Assembly (NCBI RefSeq): GCF_026914185.1
Contig: NC_070565.1
Span: 5,456,001-5,520,000, forward strand
Direction: 5' to 3'
Length of the DNA stretch: 64,000 nucleotides
DNA from: Puccinia triticina
Lineage: Eukaryota; Basidiomycota; Pucciniomycetes; Pucciniales; Pucciniaceae
In this document: positions 54,700 to 64,000 of the stretch, piece by piece
Position numbering within the stretch: position 1 is the first letter of the stretch
Layout of the letters: every line of letters starts with the position of its first letter
Program-made: the position numbers and the translations under genes
Notes under the pieces: generated by a model
The model's input: only the letters and a program-made list of their open reading frames with translations
Database searches by the model: none
Told to the model about the DNA's origin: nothing

Positions 54700-57511
54700 A
54701 TGGTGGAATCAACCCAAACATCGAAGAATGCCGCAAAGAACATGAGCAATATTGTTTCCATCAATAAAGATCAACCAGCAGGAGAGGTCGGTCGAAGTAC
54801 AGAGGTTGCAGTTGAGTCATGAACAGAGTACCAGACAACTGTGTAGTTACAACAACTCCAGGAATATAGGGAAAATTCCTTTTTTGTCGATGCATGGTTT
54901 CAAATAACTGTGAAGATTTGCACTACGCATTCTCCAGAACAAGTCTTCCGTTTTTGCCCAAACAACTGTTAGATATTCTCAGGAATAAGGGTGTTAACGC
55001 ATTACGTATATTGTTTTGAATTCTGTAACAGAAGATAGGTCCAATGCAGCTCCGGGTCCAGAACCTGTCGATAAGAGCACAGGTGGCGAGTTGGATTTCG
55101 AAGAAGACGATATCGTGGAATCTAACCTTAAAGGAGATGTACCTAGTGGAGAGGATCCCAAATTCCTTGAATTAATAAGAGCTACTCCAAGTCAGTAAAC
55201 ACCTGGTCTAGTCACTTGGGTGTTACGTTTGCAATTGGTGTTCCTAATACACACTTCTATTCCCTGTAATAAGACCCAGAGAAAGCAACCACAGATGCAA
55301 AGTCGATTCTTATAGAGCAAGCGATCGCAGTGTTGAACGCGGGCAATGCATCAGTCGCATTGGTCTTGATGAAAGCGGCAAACAAAATCAAACCCAACAA
55401 ATCAAAAATTTCTAGTTCCGATAATGTAGTTGAAGACTCCCAAGACGGAGGTTTAATGTATGCCAATGTAGGGACAACTCACGTTCATGTCGGGTACGCT
55501 CTCGAGACAAAAACATCAAGAAATTGAGGGGACCTCTACCCTTAACAATTTTCAACAAGTTGTGACGACACAGTGCGATGTCTTGGAATCTAGAGAAAAG
55601 GCCAAAATCCAAAGAAACTTTGAACTCCAGCTATAAAGGATTCCCTTTTGTTCCGGAATGGCATATGACTCATATGCATTGGACTTTTAACCACCGCGAT
55701 TTCTATAGAAAGTTAGCTGAAGTTTATAACAACAAGAAATTCGCCGATATGCTTTTAGAACACAAAAAGAATGTCGACTTCATATCAGACGCTTGTTGCT
55801 TCATGGTTGGTTTCCGTTACGATTTATTGATGAGATCGAATACCTTTGCACATAGAGTAAATGTGAAAGGTGTAATGAAGATCCCAGACATAACAAAGAT
55901 GAAGGAAGACATAATCAAAGATTGCTATAACACCTGCAGAGAATTCGGAGAACTTAAATGGGACAAGAATTATTACGCACCAGGGTACGGATATGCTCAC
56001 ATCAACCCTGTGACGGGTGCCCCACGTTTAAATCTTCAGACGAACAATTTTCACAATGTCGCGAACCCAAATCATGATCAGTCCCAGGGTCGCAACAATC
56101 AAAACCATAATCACTCAGGTACTTTCCTCATACTATGGAGGCGCTGGACCGACAAAAACGGCCAAATTCGTGTTTTTTTTGTGAAATGCCGGTGAATCCA
56201 CGACAAAATGGACAAATGAACCGACAAAGCGGCCATTGTTGTGCTTTCAGAGCAACAATCCGGCCACTTTGGTGTCGGTCTGACGGCGCCTTTGGCACGA
56301 CAAAACAGCCACCATGGCTCTGGGCTGACATTCCTCGCCAAACATGGTGCCTGAGCCGACACTCCTAGACAAAAATGGCTCTGAACCAGAAATTCTGGTC
56401 AATCACGTTTCATGTTTCTAATCTAGCCATCCTTCCTTTCTTCCGCTTCGAGCATCCACCAAACATGTGGGATCAGTATCAGTCTGTATCAGTGTATGTA
56501 TACAATGGTAGCAGTACTCAAACACGTGTCAGTGTCAGGATTGATTATAAATCCTGTAATAGTACAAGTACCTCACCAGGCAGGAGAGCAGCCTGGTTCC
56601 TATATATACCTCTTCTGTTTTCACCGGCTCCAACCCCCCCATCATTCTTGGCAACTTCTTTGTCACTCAACAGGGGGTTGGTTAGGTGCCCTGAAGAGTT
56701 GGTCAAGCTGTTTACATGCTGCCTTTTGTTCTCTCTCTATCATGCTGCTCTCTGACTTGATTAGGGGTCGGTTAGGTGCCCAGGAGAGTCAGAACAGCAT
56801 TTCAGAGTATATAAGCTGAGGAATTGAGACCACCTCTTCCTTTTATTCCAGCAAAAAAATCATTATCGACTGGATATGTCAAGTGATTTGCCAACTTACA
56901 CCAGACTCTCTTTGGAGGGCCTGGTGCAGCCTGGCTGATGCAAAGTACCCCTCGCAAAGGGAGCCTCCGCAAATCACTCTAACTTAACTGAGTCAACAGG
57001 CCTTGTCCCGCAGGGACCCAAGTCCACTCGACAAGCCGTTAACCTCTGCAAGGACATCCAGCAAGCTGTAAGACTTGTAGGACATCCTCAGATGGCCTTT
57101 GTGTATGGTTAAAGGCATTGATTTCGTACCCATGCGGTGCAGAAAGTATGTAGAGTTGCCACAATAGCCCTTGTTTACATATTTATATACATATTGGTCT
57201 GTATATGTGGTTGTGGCACAGTGGAAACCAATAATCCAATGGCTTCTGGCCATCTTGGAGAATGAATTTGTATAAAAAAATGCCAATGCAAAAAAATTCA
57301 AGACACTGCAAAAAACAAAAAGCTGTCTGACATGTCGGTCCAGCGCCTCCATACTTTCCAAGGGCAACCAACTGAGAACATGAATCATCAATCTAGTAAT
57401 CAAGAGTCGAAGAAGCGTGCTAGAACTGGATATAAAGGATCAAATTTTATCCATGGCTTCGGCGAGAAGAGGGCATCCTCTAACCCACCCCAGGCATCTA
57501 ACTCAAATTAG
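54700..57511 (+). pseudogene. gag: DIRS-like Gag with intron, stops and an inserted transposon
   Basis: Coding begins at or near ATG 54700 (MVESTQTSKN) and is interrupted by lesions or an early intron ending near 55030. A second stretch ends at 55190; a phase-1 intron (55191-55279, GTCAGT...CCAG) sits at the same place as in the DIRS gag at 13.5 kb. Then come IEQAIAVLNAGNASVALVLM, a frameshift near 55527, PLPLTIFNK with TGA where the other copy has Trp, and WTFNHRDFYRKLAEVY...NTFAHRVNV...INPVTG. A 1.2-kb insert with an 8-bp duplication follows. Beyond it gag continues in frame (PTENMNHQSSNQESKKRARTG) to TAG 57511. Structural protein of the element. Confidence 0.82.
56127..57351. mobile_element. 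1.2-kb DNA transposon with 8-bp target duplication
   Basis: Flanked by TACTTTCC on both sides (56119-56126, 57352-57359). Inverted ends TGGAGGCGCTGGACCGACA (56135-56153) and its exact complement (57333-57351); eight extra bases, TCATACTA, precede the left repeat. Removal restores the gag frame. 8-bp duplications are typical of hAT elements, hence a non-autonomous hAT-like call. No transposase inside; unrelated repeat DNA in the middle may be a nested insertion. Confidence 0.82.
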
Positions 57512-57691
57512 GCCGGAACCCCATTTTTTCTTTTTCCTTTCTATTCAGTTATGCTCTTTTTTCAAATGGTTCTATGTTTGGTTTTTGTTTTTTTGCGAGA
57601 AATTTTCTTCCTGTCGTTAAGACCACAATGTCGTTTCTCCCACTCAGATTGTTTTAATTTCTGATTCAATCTATTCTCTTTATTGTTTCAT

Positions 57692-59359
57692 ATGACCAAA
57701 TTTTTTAGAACATTGTGCACAGAAATGACTTGGCCGCACCGTGTCAAATGCGAAATGAACATTCCTTTTTGGAAATTTGCATTGAGAAAGGCAGGGTTGA
57801 GTGAGATGTATAGCAATATTGTTTCAGGTTTCACGTACGGTTTTGACCAAGGAATCCCATCTCACAGATTAGGAAACTTGAATTGTTTCATTCCCCCCAA
57901 CCATTGGTCCGCTACACTCGCATCAAATAAAATCGAAAAATCTTTTCACAAGGAAGTGGCGGCTAGGAGAATGTTTGGACCATTCTCAATGGAACAAATG
58001 GCTTCCAAGTTTGAATTTTTCAGATCTAGCCCTCTGGGGGCGGTGGTAAATAACGACGGATCGGTACAACCAATAAACGATTTGTTGTTCCCAAGGAACG
58101 ATCCCGATATCCCTTCTGTCAATTCATTCATGGATGCGAAGGACTTCACCACCACTTGGGATGATTTTAAAGTGGTGGCAAAATTTTTTAAAGCTTTGAC
58201 TAGTTTGGTTTTATTAGCGCTGTTCGATTGGGAGAAAGCGTACAGGCAAATACTGACTCACCCTTCACAATGGCCATTTTTAATAGTCCAAGATCTGAAT
58301 GGAGGCCTTTACTTGGATACTCGAATTACCTTTGGTGGCGTGGCCGGTTGCGGTTCCTTTGGAAGGCCCGCTGACGCCTGGAAAGATATAATGGAGGATG
58401 AATTCGACCTTGTTAAGGTGTTCCAATGGGTAGATGATAACCTTTTTGTAAAGAGTGAACGCTCCTCAACTAAAATGGAAGATATCATCAAATATTCAAC
58501 TAGATTGGGCGTGTAGAGAAATGTGGAAAAATGCTCTGAGTTCTCCAAGGAACAAAAATTTATTGGCTTTATTTGGAACGGCAAACATAAGACAGTCCGC
58601 TTACCCAAGGCAAAACTCCTAGAAAGAATTGATCAAGTACTTGTCTTTTTGATAGAAGTGAGGATTTTCTCCTTCAACGAAGTCTAAATACTAGCTGGGC
58701 GCCTGAACCATGTGGCGTTCATATTGCCACAACTGAAAGCTTATTTGAATAGTGTCTACAAGTGGATGGCTAGCTGGCGTTTGGTTTACGCTAAGAGGCC
58801 AGCCCCGGTCGAAGTGCTTGAAGATTTGGAAATTTGGTATAACACACTTAAATCTTTTGAACATACCAGGTTGATCCCAACGAGAGATCCGGTAAACATC
58901 GACTGGGTGGGCAACGCTAGTACTAGTTTTGGCACAGGAATAAAGATTGGTCGACTGTGGTCGCAACTGAAGCTATAGTACAACAACAGATCCAGAGACG
59001 ACCGCCACAATATCGCGTGGTTGGAAACAGTAGCTATACGCCTAGGCATTTTGATGTTAATTCACAAAGAGCGCATCCAACCAGGGTCTAACCTGATAGT
59101 TTGGACCGACAACAATACAACCCTGGCCGTCATTGAGAACAAAAAATCAGGAGACGTGGCTGTAAATAACAAGTGGAAGGTGATTCAAGGTTTACTAATG
59201 TCCAATCAAATTGATTTGACAGCTAAAAGGGTGAAATCAGGGGACAACGTGGCAGATGCGTTGTCACAAGGAATCAAAGGTCCACATAAATATGGAAACA
59301 GGGTCCTGTTTGACATTCCAAACGACTTGTCGACAGTTCTGTACCACCCCTTGTGTTAA
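57692..59359 (+). pseudogene. pol: DIRS-like reverse transcriptase-RNase H, three stops
   Basis: One frame from 57692 to the TAA at 59357, with stops at 58514 (TAG), about 58685 (TAA) and about 58976 (TAG). RT blocks: FGPFSMEQMASKFEFFRSSPLG, SVQPINDLLFP, LLALFDWEKAYRQILTHP, TRITFGGVAGCGSFGRPADAW and the catalytic FQWVDDNLF. RNase H follows, with VWTDNNTTLAVIENKKSGD and DNVADALSQG. The VDDN box and the short, ordered RT-RNase H without integrase match DIRS retrotransposons. Located between gag and the recombinase in the same orientation. Defective as read. Confidence 0.9.
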
Positions 59360-59545
59360 GACTCCCCACCTCATTTTTCAGATAAAGCCACTTGGTTTTT
59401 TATCCGACGCCCAAGTTTTTCCATCTGTTACTCTTGTTTGTTATCTCTATAGCGTACCCAGCGGTGTAGTTCTCCTAACGTATATATATCTCTAGACTAT
59501 TTCTATCAGTAACTCTTTTCTCACCATATTATTCCTGGCTACATT

Positions 59546-60613
59546 ATGGAAGATTCAAGATGGAAATCAAAATTGAGCTGTTTTTTGTTGGACGGATCTC
59601 TCCCAAAAGAGGTACGACCTATAAACAAACACATCTTATCGGCCAGAGAAATGTTGACATTGGTCAGTTAAAACTGCGCTGTAAAGAAGTTCTTACTCTT
59701 TAAGAAACAAACGACCAACAAGGACTTTGTGCTACCGGTATCAAGTGACGACATCGAAGAATTCTGCTTTTGGGCAGGCCATAACCTACACACAAACTCT
59801 AGGCACAAGATCAACTCGACCTCGGTGAAAAAATGTCTATACGGAATTAAAGCCTGGCACGGCTTCCATAAAAAACCCTTTCCCTGGATCACGGGGAGGA
59901 GGGTAGAATTGATCCTTTTGGCGTCGAAGAAGATTGATGCAACCTTACCGCCAAAAGGCCCGAAACCAGTGATAATGTTGCACCACCTGGTCTGGATCGT
60001 GAACAGGTTATCAGTCGGTTCAGAGGAAGACAAGGCAATTTCTGACTTAGCTATAGTGGTGTTCTGGGGGATGGCACGTTTAGGCAAACTCACCTATGGT
60101 ACCCAGTCCGGTGAATTGGATGTCCAGCACTCCGTCCTTACCAGCGATGTTCAACAAATACAAACAAATGTTGGCCGGAATATGTATTTGACAGTTCGTA
60201 ATGCAAAGACAGCTAAACATGGCGCACCTCAAAAGCTGGTTTTGCATAGCTTACGGAACATGTTGTGTCCCGTGGAGGCAATAGAGCGTCGACTGCTGGA
60301 GGCGTTGGGATCAACCACCTCATTGTTTGGATACTATGTCAACGTAGTGAGACGCCACCTACAACGTGCACGTGCGGTCAATAGGATTCAAAGCATTCTT
60401 AGGGAGGGCCGTTTCGAAGGCTTATTGGGCCACTCTTTTAGAGTGGGAGGGGCCTCACTTCGCAACGCGTTGGGTGTGTCAACAGAAGACATATGCGAAT
60501 TAGGCCGCTGGAAATCATCCTGCTACAAACTCTACATTAGGAGGTATAGCAGAAAGGAAGTAGCCAATGCGAAGGTTTTAATTAAGCACCTAGGAGAGTT
60601 ATGGAAAGATTGA
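59546..60613 (+). pseudogene. DIRS-like tyrosine recombinase, one stop
   Basis: ATG 59546 (MEDSRWKSKL) to TGA 60611; one in-frame TAA at 59669, after which 314 codons are open. The catalytic set is visible: Arg in FWGMARLGKL, GHSFRVGGAS (His-x2-Arg), LGRWKS (Trp) and the Tyr nucleophile in YIRRYS. The N-terminal SAM-like region precedes it. In DIRS elements this enzyme integrates a circular DNA intermediate by site-specific recombination instead of a DDE integrase. The catalytic half is intact here, so translation from a downstream start could in principle still give an almost complete domain. Confidence 0.92.
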
Positions 60614-61300
60614 ATGTGTGACACTGTGATTTGTTGTTTCTCTGGACTGTTTTCTGTTTCAAATTACTCTCAAGTATTAGGGATTCGCGCCGAGGGCTCA
60701 GGCTCAATTTACAAATTTTCACACTGAGAATTTAGGTGCTCGCCGCGCAAACCCTCCTTGAGTATAGACAAAAAATAGTTTTTCCGAAAAGAAACACTGC
60801 ACTTGTTACACTTCTAGCCAATTGAGTAAAACTCAATTTCTCCCTAGGCTCGGGTGGACTGAGAGACGCTCCCAAGCTTCTCCTAGACACCCTAGAGGGA
60901 ATAAAACTAATTTAAAACTAAATCAGGATAGTTTTATTGTACCCTTGACACAAGTACGAGAATTTAGTACCAATATGCAGAATGGATCCTCAGGCAAGGG
61001 GGATCCTGACTTCAAATATTTTCACAGTTTGCTTATGTAATTACATATGTACATGTGGTTTGGCGCGCCTGGTAGCGCTGACACGTCACAACTGCGCATG
61101 CGCGCCACAACTCAAGAACTCAGGGAAGGAGTATAGTTACAGAGAATTGGTAAGTTGTAACTAGGTTAAATTTGCATGAGGAAACAGAATATGAAGTCAA
61201 AACAAGGATATCTCTCAAGGTGAAGAAGATATGAAGTAATTCATATGTAACAAGTAGAAAAAGGCAGACTTTAGGTCAGCTGTGCTGACTCTAAGGCTGA
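60614..61300. other. 3' region of the DIRS element and a junction
   Basis: No gene. It should contain the right terminal repeat of the DIRS-like element. The last bases, CTAAGGCTGACA at 61291-61302, look like an LTR end, so a third repeat may lie at the junction with the gypsy copy. Confidence 0.35.
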
Positions 61301-63987
61301 CAGAGGTAGGAATGAATGGTGGAGGAAAAGGGTTTAAAGGAGTGAGGTAAGGATCCCTGGAGAGTGGTGGCCTTGATAATGGAGGGTTGAGAGCTAGTGG
61401 CATTGGTTGGTTTACTGGTTTTATTTTTTTTAGAGTTGATTCATATTTTGCTGAATGAGCGACTACAGTTTGTTGCTTTTGGTTATTGTCCATGGTTGCA
61501 GTTGTAAGAGAGGGGAACTGAAAACCTGGTCTCAATATAAAAAATTTACCAGACCAGAATTGGAAGGTATGCTGGTTTCCCACTTCTGATTACTAGGGAG
61601 TATGATTGGAACCAAGCAAGTCTGACCAGCTGAATCCATGATTGAAAGTGCTTCTCCTCTGGCTCCATTATAGTTGATGTTGGCTGAGACATCCATCAAG
61701 AAAGGCTTTCCAATGATTATCTGGACTGGTCCTTTGGCTACCCAGAAATGAACAGTCCTGACCACCTTCCCAATGGTTACTTTAACATCTTCAGCAATTC
61801 CAGGAATATCAGTAAGATGGCCTCCAATCTCCTTGAGCTTCATAGATTTAGCAGTGAGTAACAGTCCAAGTTTATGGGCAAGAACTTCAGGAATAATGTT
61901 GACCATGGATCCAGTATCCAAGAGTGCTTGATGTTTCTCTCCTCCAATAGTGATGGTGATGTGTCCAAGGGGGCAAGAATAGTGAGTAGTAGGTGACTCC
62001 TGTGCTGGTTCTTCTTCATCCTCCATGTCTGTGAAGTTTGCTGATTTGAAACCATCTAATGGGACCCTTCTGTTAGTGATATTCTTCCTGATACAGTCAG
62101 TAACTCCTGGAGATATAGCAAAGATTTCCCCAAAGGCCAACTCCATTTTTGCTGCAGTCAACATCCTACTGGCCACTTCCTCTTCAATTCCTGGGTATTC
62201 CTTGGCCAGAGTCTTCTCCAAATAGGTTTTCTTAACTGGTTTATCCTTAGGTACAGTGGTTGAATCCTTCTTGTCCTTGTCCTGGAATCTGACTTGAGGG
62301 GAGACTTTAGAAGTAGGAGGTTTGGAAGTACAAGGAGTAGGGGGCTGGGCCATATGAAGTAAGTCCTCTGTATCCATGTCCATGAGGTCCTGTTTTTCCT
62401 TTCTGATCCTTTTGTCTGACTGGGCTGGTTCCTCTTCATCCTGATCCTTAGAGTTGCTTCTGGTCCTCTTTCCAAGGTCTGCCTCATAGCTGTGGGATTG
62501 ATAATATGTTGGGTCCTCCTCTAGTTGGCCAAAAGAAGATGTAAGCTTAGTGACAGTCTTAGAGTACTCCTCCACTGGGGTTCTGATTGGTCTGCTTGGA
62601 ATCCATGGGATAACTGATTTGTCTGGTGGTTTGTAGTCCTTTCCATCCCTGGTAACAGCACCACTACAAATATCCTGAGCCAGTTGAGAGCAGCTGTTGG
62701 TTCCATGGGTTTCCTGGTGACAATAATAGCATTTGAAAGGCCGAGTCCTAGTAGCAGGTTTTTCCATGTGCGGAGGTAGTCCTTTTCCAGCAGTGAGGGA
62801 TGCAAACTGTTTGGTAAGGAGTTCCACTTGTTTGTCCAAAGAAGTAGAAGCAGTAGGTGCAGTTTCCTGAGTAGCAGGTGTGGGCTTGGAGGTCCTGGGT
62901 GAGTTGTCCAAGGTGAATTTCTCTTCTGCCCTCCATTCAGTCCTTCTGTTGACCACTGATCTTGAGTAAACCTCCTGGTGAATGTAGGTAAGCAGGGTTT
63001 CAGTATCTGGCAAGATATCACCTCCATTCTTTGAGGCTAGCATTTGGTTGTCCTTCATCAGGCTCCTAGTAACATGTTGGTCCAAATCCTTGTGGAGAGT
63101 TTCCAAGAGAAGATGTCTGAATTCCTCCAAGCTGGTACTATACCCCATTCTTACCAAATAGTGAGTGATGGTTTTAACTTGTTCCTGAAGGTGTTGAAGG
63201 TTTCCAAGGTGCTGATTCCTCCATCCTGAGCAGATTTGTAGACTAGTTTCCTGAGATCCTCCCTGGTGTATCTGACCAATGGCTGAGAAGTCCCAAACCT
63301 GGTGAGTAGCTGTTTCTTCAAGGTTTCCCAATCCAAGTTTTCATGGCCTGACATGTCTTCCACTTAATCCTTGAGGTCCAATCCTTTGATAAAAGCAATT
63401 ATTTGTGCAGCCAGTTCCCTAGAGTTAGCACCATCATCCCTACCAGCACTTTCATACCTTCTGATGAATTTTTCCACTGGCATGTTGGTCCCATCAAAGA
63501 ATAGCTCCTTATCCATGGGTTTAATCTTGACTCCTCTGCTGACAGGATCCTGGTACCTTGGCATGGCTGGTTCTCTGTTTAAGAAGTGAGTGTTGGACCT
63601 GTTGGAGTGTGTTGAATGGTCCCTCTGACGCTGAAATCTGGGAAAGCGGGGTGGAGCACCTAGATCTTCTGAATCATCTGATGGCTGATTGTTGTCCCTG
63701 TATCCAGTAAATCTAGGAGCACTAGAAGAAGCCTGAGGTCTTGGAGAAGCAGTAGAAGAAGCCTGGGGTCTGAAAGAAGTGGAGGTGGCCTGAGGACCTG
63801 GAATAGAAGAAGAAGCCTGTGGACCTGGAACAGTGGAAGAAGCTTGAGGACCTGGACCAGTGGAAGAAGTCTGAGTTTGGCCAACATTGGAAGGGATGGG
63901 GTCCTGATTTGCAGCATTACTGGAAGAATCCAGTGGAGGGTAAAGACTAGGGGCAATATTGGTACTGGGGGTTCCTTGGGCAGACAT
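61301..63987 (-). pseudogene. gag-pol: second copy of the gypsy gag-pro-pol, truncated in pol
   Basis: Same family as 1-5072. The start MSAQGTPSTN at 63987 leads a Pro/Ser-rich repeat region longer in GPQASS units than the first copy. Lesions: TAA at 63364-63366 where the first copy has Glu, and a one-base deletion near 63173 that shifts frame; both lie in gag. From there gag-pro is open to 61532, with the CCHC knuckle CYYCHQETHGTNSC and the protease LLDTGSMVNIIPE. The frameshift heptamer is at 61538-61544. Pol starts (MGNQHTFQFW at 61583) and homology stops abruptly at about 61301. The LTR would lie beyond the right edge. Confidence 0.92.
61538..61544 (-). promoter_or_regulatory. gag-pol -1 frameshift heptamer, second copy
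   Basis: AAT TTT TTA TAT TGA on the minus strand; T TTT TTA is in the gag frame as in the first copy, although the neighbouring codon differs (TAT instead of GAT). Confidence 0.7.
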
Positions 63988-64000
63988 AGTTGAAATAGGT

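Noticed and set aside
56461..57000. Solo LTR from TGTGGGATCAG to GAGTCAACA inside the 56-57 kb transposon
   Set aside because: LTR-like ends and a TATA-like stretch are present but flanks show no target duplication; left unannotated.

Overview
The window looks like accessory, transposon-packed DNA of a basidiomycete, most likely a rust fungus (Pucciniales). Three things point that way: short spliceosomal introns of about 65-120 bp, a fungal-type fatty acid synthase alpha fragment, and a mixture of Ty3/gypsy, Ty1/copia, DIRS-like, Helitron and Tnp2/CACTA-type elements in which almost every coding region carries stops or frameshifts. The lineage call is inference from content; no species marker is visible. 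I saw no tRNA, rRNA or CRISPR.

Layout. 1-6277 (minus strand) is the 5' two thirds of a Ty3/gypsy element: LTR (5299-6277), likely primer-binding site, gag-protease, a -1 frameshift site and pol, which runs off the left edge. 6414-7365 is a solo LTR with a target duplication. 8.17-11.53 kb is a decayed Tnp2-like (CACTA) transposase with a motif-rich terminal region. 11.9-12.8 kb holds an intact four-exon gene of unknown function. 13.5-14.75 kb is a DIRS-like gag with an intron, cut by a partial gypsy LTR (14753-15488). 15.5-20 kb is non-coding repeat DNA with a Helitron 3' end, a foldback and a small two-exon gene. 20.4-21.7 kb is an unknown two-exon gene. 22.2-24.2 kb is a copia gag-protease pseudogene cut by foldbacks (24.2-26.0 kb), followed by a 174-bp tandem array and another solo LTR. 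28.3-30.2 kb holds orphan reading-frame remnants. 31.25-32.2 kb is a broken ketoreductase piece of fatty acid synthase alpha, upstream of a Helitron 3' end at 33746. 34.5-39 kb contains a second Helitron end, a third copy of the solo LTR family and unassigned GC-rich DNA.

39.2-44.4 kb is a chromodomain-bearing Ty3/gypsy pol interrupted by two solo LTRs and probably closed by its own 3' LTR. 44.4-45.8 kb is minisatellites and MITEs. 46.4-48.8 kb is the one convincing host-type gene: a four-exon, about 700-residue multi-pass membrane protein on the minus strand. 50.7 kb carries a fourth Helitron end. 51.76-53.7 kb is a gag pseudogene split by an LTR. 54.7-60.6 kb is a nearly full-length DIRS-like element (gag, reverse transcriptase-RNase H, tyrosine recombinase) with a DNA transposon in gag. 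61.3-63.99 kb is a second, truncated copy of the first gypsy family.

How it fits together: the region is a record of nested insertion. In several cases removing an insert with its target duplication restores the host element's reading frame exactly, which fixes both the boundaries and the order of events.
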